Assembly: GCA_018066005.1 (NCBI GenBank)
Contig: JAGHSG010000116.1
Location: forward strand, 1 to 20,715
DNA from: Bacteroidales bacterium
Lineage (GTDB): Bacteria > Bacteroidota > Bacteroidia > Bacteroidales > Paludibacteraceae
DNA length: 20,715 bases
Direction: 5' to 3'
Part shown: positions 16,801 to 20,715 of the stretch, in pieces
Layout of the letters: every line of letters starts with the position of its first letter
Numbering within the stretch: position 1 is the first letter of the stretch
The notes under the pieces: model-generated
Seen by the model: only the letters and a program-made list of their open reading frames with translations
Told to the model about the DNA's origin: nothing
Database searches by the model: none
Translations under genes and position numbers: made by a program

Positions 16801-19800
16801 GATAAGACCGAGAGTAATGAGGCTAAATGCACATGGTTCTTTAAGCAATCAAATGATAAACGTTTGGTTAACCTCTCTACCAAAAAGAATGATAATACAG
16901 GTTATGAGATGGGTGAGATGTTTATACACCGTTACCAAGGTGTTTCTTCTCCTGCCGGTACATACGCCGTAACAGGTAGTTCGGATGGCAACCAAGGTAA
17001 CTGGCAACTGACGGTTTTCTTTACCAATGTAACGTTAGTGGATAACCCCGATGCTAAACAACCTACTGTAGAGAAAGACGGCAAGACTTATTACCGCTTT
17101 GCTGAAAATGGTACGATGACTTGCACCTTGGATAACGCACTCAAAGTGGGTGACTCCATCTCTGTATATTGCTACAACACGACCAACATAACCGTTAGCG
17201 GTGAATTACGAATAGGTGGCGCTAAAGTGGCAGATATTAATTTGGCTGCCGGCGTAAGCGTATTCCCTTACATAGTGGCTGCTGCAGGTGGCACAGAAAT
17301 CGTGGTGGCTACCAGCAGTTCTGACTTCTGCGTGGCAGGCGTTGAAGTGGATCGTCAAGGTCCCGATGTACCTAAACCTGCTAACTTAGCATGGGACGCT
17401 GACCTGAGCGGTGGCGTGAACCGTATGGTATCTGAAGGCGCTTTCCAACATGTAGCAACTGCCAAAGGTGCAGGTGCCATCACTTATTCGTCATCTGATG
17501 AGGCTGTGGCTACTGTGGCTGCTGACGGAACAGTTACTCCTGTGGATGCCGGTACAACAACCATCACGGCTACGCTGGAACAAGAGGGTTGCTATGAAGA
17601 AGGAACAATCAGTTATACACTGAACTTAACCGACCTGCCTAAACCTGTTATTACCTTCACCACGTTGCCAAGCGACGCTCCGCAAGGTTCGGTACAAACC
17701 GTGGAAGTAACCACTACCGGTGGTGACAACTTTGCATTGGCTATTACCGATGGCACGGGTGCTACATTGACCATTGTAGAGAATACAGGAACTAAGATAA
17801 CGGCTACATTGGCATTTGGCGCTGATGCAACCAACATTGAGTTGACCGCTACAACAGACCGTAAGGAAGGTGAGTGGGCCGCTGCATCTGCTGTGGCAAC
17901 GGCTACGGTGTCGGCTTGCTATACAGAAGGTGTGGATATTTTCACCTTTACCATGCAAGGTTCGGCTGCGGCTACCAATCAACCGGCTACAGGTTTAGTA
18001 GGCGGTAGTGTGACTCAAAACGAGTTAGGTACCGTTGGCACCGAAGACAATCCCGCAACGATAGATGTATTGACCATAAAAATGAATGGAAATAAATACG
18101 TCTATGACAATGCCGGTAAGGTAGAAGTTAAGGATAACGAAGGTGGCGATGAGTGCAAATGGGCTATGATTCCTACCGGTGACTCCTACAAACCCAATTG
18201 GAGTAGTAATACATATACATTATATTATTTAAAGAATGTATCTACTAATAAGTATATGAAACGTGGTGCCGGTCAATATGGTAACAATGGCGCCTGGTAT
18301 TACTATACCACAGTGACCGATGCAACATTAGGCGAAGGTGATGAATATAAGTGGTTCATTGCATTGAATAGTAATAATAAATTCATTGTCAATAAAGCAG
18401 GTGTACGCGATGGCGGTATCAATAAATCTGACCACTTGCACGATTGTAACCAATACAATTCGGAGTGCAACGAATACGCCGCTAAACCTGCCGTACCTTG
18501 TGGTATGACTTCGGATTTGAATGACTATTCTAAACTAAATCTTACTACAACCACCATGCCTAACCCCGATATGATTAAGTCGGTAACAGTAGGCGAAAAG
18601 ACATACTACATCATCTCCTCTACAGGACAGATAACTATCAACTGCGAGATGGAAGTAGGAGATAAGATTCAGTTGGATGTTTATGATAGACAATTAGCCG
18701 TGGTATACGAGGATGAGGTTATTATTGACGCTAATCAGAATCAATATGTGTACACAACGGATAACGAATACCTCTGCATAGCAGGTATATCTATCTGGCG
18801 TCAAAAAGCCGGCGAGTTCATTACCCCGACATTGCAATGGGATGCTGACCTGACCGAGGCACAAGAGGTTGAGCCGGGCGAGGTATTGACACACACGGCT
18901 ACCGGTCTGCCTAAGACGATGGCAATAATGGGCTATCAGTCCAGCGACGACAATGTGGCTACTGTAGATGCCAATGGTGAGGTAACCATTGCAACCGACG
19001 CTGCAGATGGCGCTACGGCTACAATTACGGCTACATTGCCCGCTATTGGTTGTTACGAAGAAGCCACGGCTTCCTACACGATTAAGGTCGTTATACCGGC
19101 ACCGACTGTTCTGCAAGATGCTATTGACGCAACACTTGCCGGTGAGACGTTGACATTGACGATTGATTATACCGGTCAAGACGGTGTGATTAACAAAGCC
19201 ATCACCATCAAGGGTGAGAACAAAGAAGTTGGTACACTGACCGTTACCGAAAGCGGTTCGCTGACCGTAGGTAGTGCAATCAATATGAATGAGTTCACCC
19301 TGTGGGAGGCTGAAGGCAATGCTGCCACTCCGGCTACATCGGCACAAATAATCGGTGCAGAGCAACTGAATATATCCGGTGATACATGGTTTAATGTAAC
19401 CTTTGAACCCGGTGCCAATATCGACTTTGGTTGGTACACGTTGGCTGTTCCGTTCACAGTGGATAATGCCAATGGCGTTTATTACATCAACGCAGAAGGC
19501 TCGCGCACACACGCTACGTGCGGTAGTGATTATATGATATATAATTATAATAGTAGCAAGCGTGCCCAAGGTCAGAACGGTTGGGAGAAATACTATGGCA
19601 ACTTGCAACCCGGTGTGCTGTACTTAATCACGCTGAATGATGATTTGCAAGTTAGTACGTTCTCGTTCAAACAAGCCGGTGGCAACTTAGGCGGTAATGC
19701 CGAATTGACACTGAATGCTTATCCGAGCAGCGACCCCATCAATGCTAACTGGAATGGCGTAGGTAACTCTACCTTAGTATATAGAAATGTATCCTTCAGC

Positions 19801-20517
19801 GGATACAAAGTACAAGTCTATAATCATGCTGCAGATGCTTTCCAAGTATATCCGACATCGGATGTGTCGTTTGTAGTTGGTGGCGCCTTCTTTGTTCAGT
19901 CCGAAGGTGCTGAGACATTGACCCTGACAGAGACCGCTAATCCGGGTACATTGCGTACACCGATTCGTAAACGCGCTGCTACGATGGCAGAACTGAATGT
20001 TCGCATCGGTGCAGACGAGAATAGTTATACCGACCAAATATTCTTAAGTGCCGAAGACGACGCTGAGGAGAGTTATGAGATTGGTCATGATTTGGTTAAG
20101 ATGAGTCATAATACGCCTAAGGTGGCTCAGTTGGCTATCAACGCTTACGGAGTGGCATTGTGCGATGCCGAATTACCTTGGAACGCAAGCAACGAGGCTG
20201 TCTTCCCATTGACTATCACCGCTCCTAAAGCAGGTACTTATACCATTTATCTGAATGGAACGGCACAGAGTGCATTGCTGCTGTACCAGAACGGTCATTA
20301 TGTATGCGACCTGACCGCAGGTGCTTACACGATGGATTTGGGTAAGGGTAAGAATAACGAATACAGTTTGGTTATGACCCGTCCTAATGAGACCGTAATA
20401 ACCGGTAATGAGGATGTTCAACAAGCATTGAATGTGAAGAAGATTATACTTGATAATCAAATGTATATCCTGAAGGATAATCAAATGATTAATGCGATAG
20501 GTACTATTGTCAAATAA
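13831..20517 (+). CDS. Second giant modular secreted protein, paralogue of the first
   Basis: A 2228-aa protein with a signal peptide (MKNNLLKVFTVLFAASMMVC, cleavage near AWS/KT). A starch-binding-module-26-like segment (TIYLDVSG) follows at 26-130. InlB-like modules lie at about 514-583 and 715-780, and Big_2-like modules at about 784-867, 1183-1267 and 1663-1754. The ricin-like/jelly-roll doublet seen in the first giant protein occurs twice, at about 872-1175 and 1367-1660 (YYLRNVENGKYL, LYYLKNVSTNKYM). A shared Ig-like module with DAPQGSVQTV lies at about 1271-1363. The C-terminal third includes TWFNVTFEPGANIDFGWYTL near 1850. The tail ends in QMYILKDNQMINAIGTIVK, a T9SS-like pattern. It shares its order of modules with the first giant protein but is shorter. 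I infer an exported, probably surface-attached binding protein. No enzyme motif was recognised, and the ligand is unknown. Confidence 0.9.
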   Translation: MKNNLLKVFTVLFAASMMVCNAAWSKTIYLDVSGPTADNPWNRENAYFQILGNGDGGNWIHMNRVANSTCIYEAECSYTSIKFERRSPNWNDHWNMSQLTDVPSDKNLFIIKNWNGNAEACEGEWSTYTPCTNEMPSTFYYLAGEGVGKMPTWNASGLVMLWDCDKKVFYYTFKDLDANTTKYQFKLNPSTDTSWGHEINANNIDNNYKDYANLELFSIKDNRITFSLSEKSDVTLYTDGSKVWASTPTSPTPTKTLSGTNYFLRGDMAIEDNGGNSWRGVGDGVTPRLVKNEDNTEASGYYIVPNEFYQRIELYVDGNALKVNDKIPAVADDGTSININGSKAEIAAVTSGARKLQFVYKAEDEKLHISSADPTQKTGWVLQYRKDGTFSWSHTAMDENGAATVDGISSGKWYVKITDASVTDYSTDFKGVHGVNWFGGLYIDRNACSGVTFPDLASYYKNDSKGSYWPIPRQGCPIGVFTVGEDNTTLDFTFDGGKITIVKGTAPTPIEDPVTVTFNSNYGSAVASQTIEKGSNATKPTDPTKNENEFKGWYQNADFSGEQFDFDNTTISEDITLYAKWNYNGTTYMVNGSNLGITPWNDQDWDANMDIMPEMTNVGDHLEYEVHVAFLKDNDIRFKLIPCRTHYGTSTYCWDNCRSWNNYFSVERSSNLATYEYQGDNNIQFNLTGEGAYGITICYDGVNVYSKIEPLTLYTVTFMNGTSEFATQKVAAGYNPTKPATDPEKAGYNFLGWSETEGGDVVDVTTITINAAKTFYAKWELKAVETVVINPTTLKLVENGATGSISVVSFTPEDAQGTTIAWTSDNEGVATVVDGVVTPVSKGTATITCTVSNAAGSASATCAVTVVGEDEDCEIVWKEQYNGVGEIVNPFVPGGQGGPDKLTKCKIQVGKDNGNKVAYYDANDANGYIKHGNGDDDNYWWYVDTVSKNVSYATDGYTYYLRNVENGKYLCMSDVVIGTGNWGSNYTITADKTESNEAKCTWFFKQSNDKRLVNLSTKKNDNTGYEMGEMFIHRYQGVSSPAGTYAVTGSSDGNQGNWQLTVFFTNVTLVDNPDAKQPTVEKDGKTYYRFAENGTMTCTLDNALKVGDSISVYCYNTTNITVSGELRIGGAKVADINLAAGVSVFPYIVAAAGGTEIVVATSSSDFCVAGVEVDRQGPDVPKPANLAWDADLSGGVNRMVSEGAFQHVATAKGAGAITYSSSDEAVATVAADGTVTPVDAGTTTITATLEQEGCYEEGTISYTLNLTDLPKPVITFTTLPSDAPQGSVQTVEVTTTGGDNFALAITDGTGATLTIVENTGTKITATLAFGADATNIELTATTDRKEGEWAAASAVATATVSACYTEGVDIFTFTMQGSAAATNQPATGLVGGSVTQNELGTVGTEDNPATIDVLTIKMNGNKYVYDNAGKVEVKDNEGGDECKWAMIPTGDSYKPNWSSNTYTLYYLKNVSTNKYMKRGAGQYGNNGAWYYYTTVTDATLGEGDEYKWFIALNSNNKFIVNKAGVRDGGINKSDHLHDCNQYNSECNEYAAKPAVPCGMTSDLNDYSKLNLTTTTMPNPDMIKSVTVGEKTYYIISSTGQITINCEMEVGDKIQLDVYDRQLAVVYEDEVIIDANQNQYVYTTDNEYLCIAGISIWRQKAGEFITPTLQWDADLTEAQEVEPGEVLTHTATGLPKTMAIMGYQSSDDNVATVDANGEVTIATDAADGATATITATLPAIGCYEEATASYTIKVVIPAPTVLQDAIDATLAGETLTLTIDYTGQDGVINKAITIKGENKEVGTLTVTESGSLTVGSAINMNEFTLWEAEGNAATPATSAQIIGAEQLNISGDTWFNVTFEPGANIDFGWYTLAVPFTVDNANGVYYINAEGSRTHATCGSDYMIYNYNSSKRAQGQNGWEKYYGNLQPGVLYLITLNDDLQVSTFSFKQAGGNLGGNAELTLNAYPSSDPINANWNGVGNSTLVYRNVSFSGYKVQVYNHAADAFQVYPTSDVSFVVGGAFFVQSEGAETLTLTETANPGTLRTPIRKRAATMAELNVRIGADENSYTDQIFLSAEDDAEESYEIGHDLVKMSHNTPKVAQLAINAYGVALCDAELPWNASNEAVFPLTITAPKAGTYTIYLNGTAQSALLLYQNGHYVCDLTAGAYTMDLGKGKNNEYSLVMTRPNETVITGNEDVQQALNVKKIILDNQMYILKDNQMINAIGTIVK

Positions 20518-20537
20518 CATAAATGATTATATACACA

Positions 20538-20678
20538 ATGAAAAAACAGTATCAAGTTCCTCATATTGAGGAAAAAAGAGTAAGTTCACTCTTGATGGGT
20601 CTGGCTACCAGTCCGCAAGCAGAACCGGGCTTTGCGCCCCAACGAGTAAGTAATAAACCAGGTTATCATCCATTCTAA
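20538..20678 (+). CDS. 46-aa peptide of the MKKxYxxPxIE type
   Basis: A small frame starting MKKQYQVPHIEEKRVSSLLM and ending in PGYHPF. It lies 20 bases after the second giant gene with no terminator between, and its TAA stop overlaps the next possible ATG by one base (TAATG). Short proteins opening MKKxYxxPxIE are frequent in Bacteroidales beside exported proteins, but I know no function for them. It has no clear signal peptide or membrane segment and is rich in Pro, Gln and Arg. Its position in an operon with conserved-looking spacing supports a real gene. Confidence 0.6.
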   Translation: MKKQYQVPHIEEKRVSSLLMGLATSPQAEPGFAPQRVSNKPGYHPF

Positions 20679-20683
20679 TGCGT

Positions 20684-20715
20684 ATGAAGAAAAATTTATT
20701 TTTGCGACTGGCTCT
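20684..20715 (+). CDS. Start of a further gene, probably exported (cut by the window edge)
   Basis: ATG AAG AAA AAT opens a frame reading MKKNLFLRLA up to the window end, with a basic start followed by hydrophobic residues as in a signal peptide. An in-frame ATG at 20678 overlaps the preceding stop codon and would add two residues (MR). Only ten or twelve codons are visible, so identity cannot be told. Confidence 0.5.
   Translation, partial: MKKNLFLRLA

Overview
The window looks like a piece of a Bacteroidales genome (gut or rumen Prevotella/Bacteroides relatives). The evidence is: promoters of the Bacteroidetes type (TTTG or TTG, about 20 bases, then TAnnTTTG), no Shine-Dalgarno sequences, very large beta-rich secreted proteins with InlB-type and Big_2-type repeats, and C-terminal tails resembling type IX secretion (T9SS) sorting tails. 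No phage genes, tRNA, rRNA or CRISPR were seen.

Layout. (1) 52-10482: a giant modular secreted protein (3476 aa), whose true start may lie off the left edge. A 116-aa protein with a signal peptide and a C-terminal membrane anchor follows 40 bases later. (2) 10874-13830: a small accessory island. It carries an AAA_14/DUF4143-type ATPase, the broken start of a second such ATPase, and a YoeB/Txe toxin with its overlapping antitoxin, all on the + strand. Four copies of one palindromic element separate these units. Each copy is an A/T-tailed terminator hairpin, and three of the four run directly into a promoter whose -33 box lies in the hairpin loop. Between them lie two arrays of short hairpins with changing stems but constant linkers (AATAGAACG), tandem 8-mers and 33/34-base repeats. 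(3) 13831-20517: a second giant secreted protein (2228 aa), a paralogue of the first, with its own promoter and 5' leader. A 46-aa peptide gene and the start of another gene follow, apparently in one operon.

How the parts fit. The two giant genes appear to encode cell-surface or secreted proteins built from carbohydrate-binding-like, InlB-like, Ig-like (Big_2) and ricin-like modules; no catalytic domain was recognised. The central island looks like an insertion-prone spacer in which self-contained promoter-gene units have accumulated between copies of the terminator-promoter repeat. The hairpin arrays and the cassette-like layout are the least explained and most interesting parts. All function calls come from reading the sequence; no database search was run.
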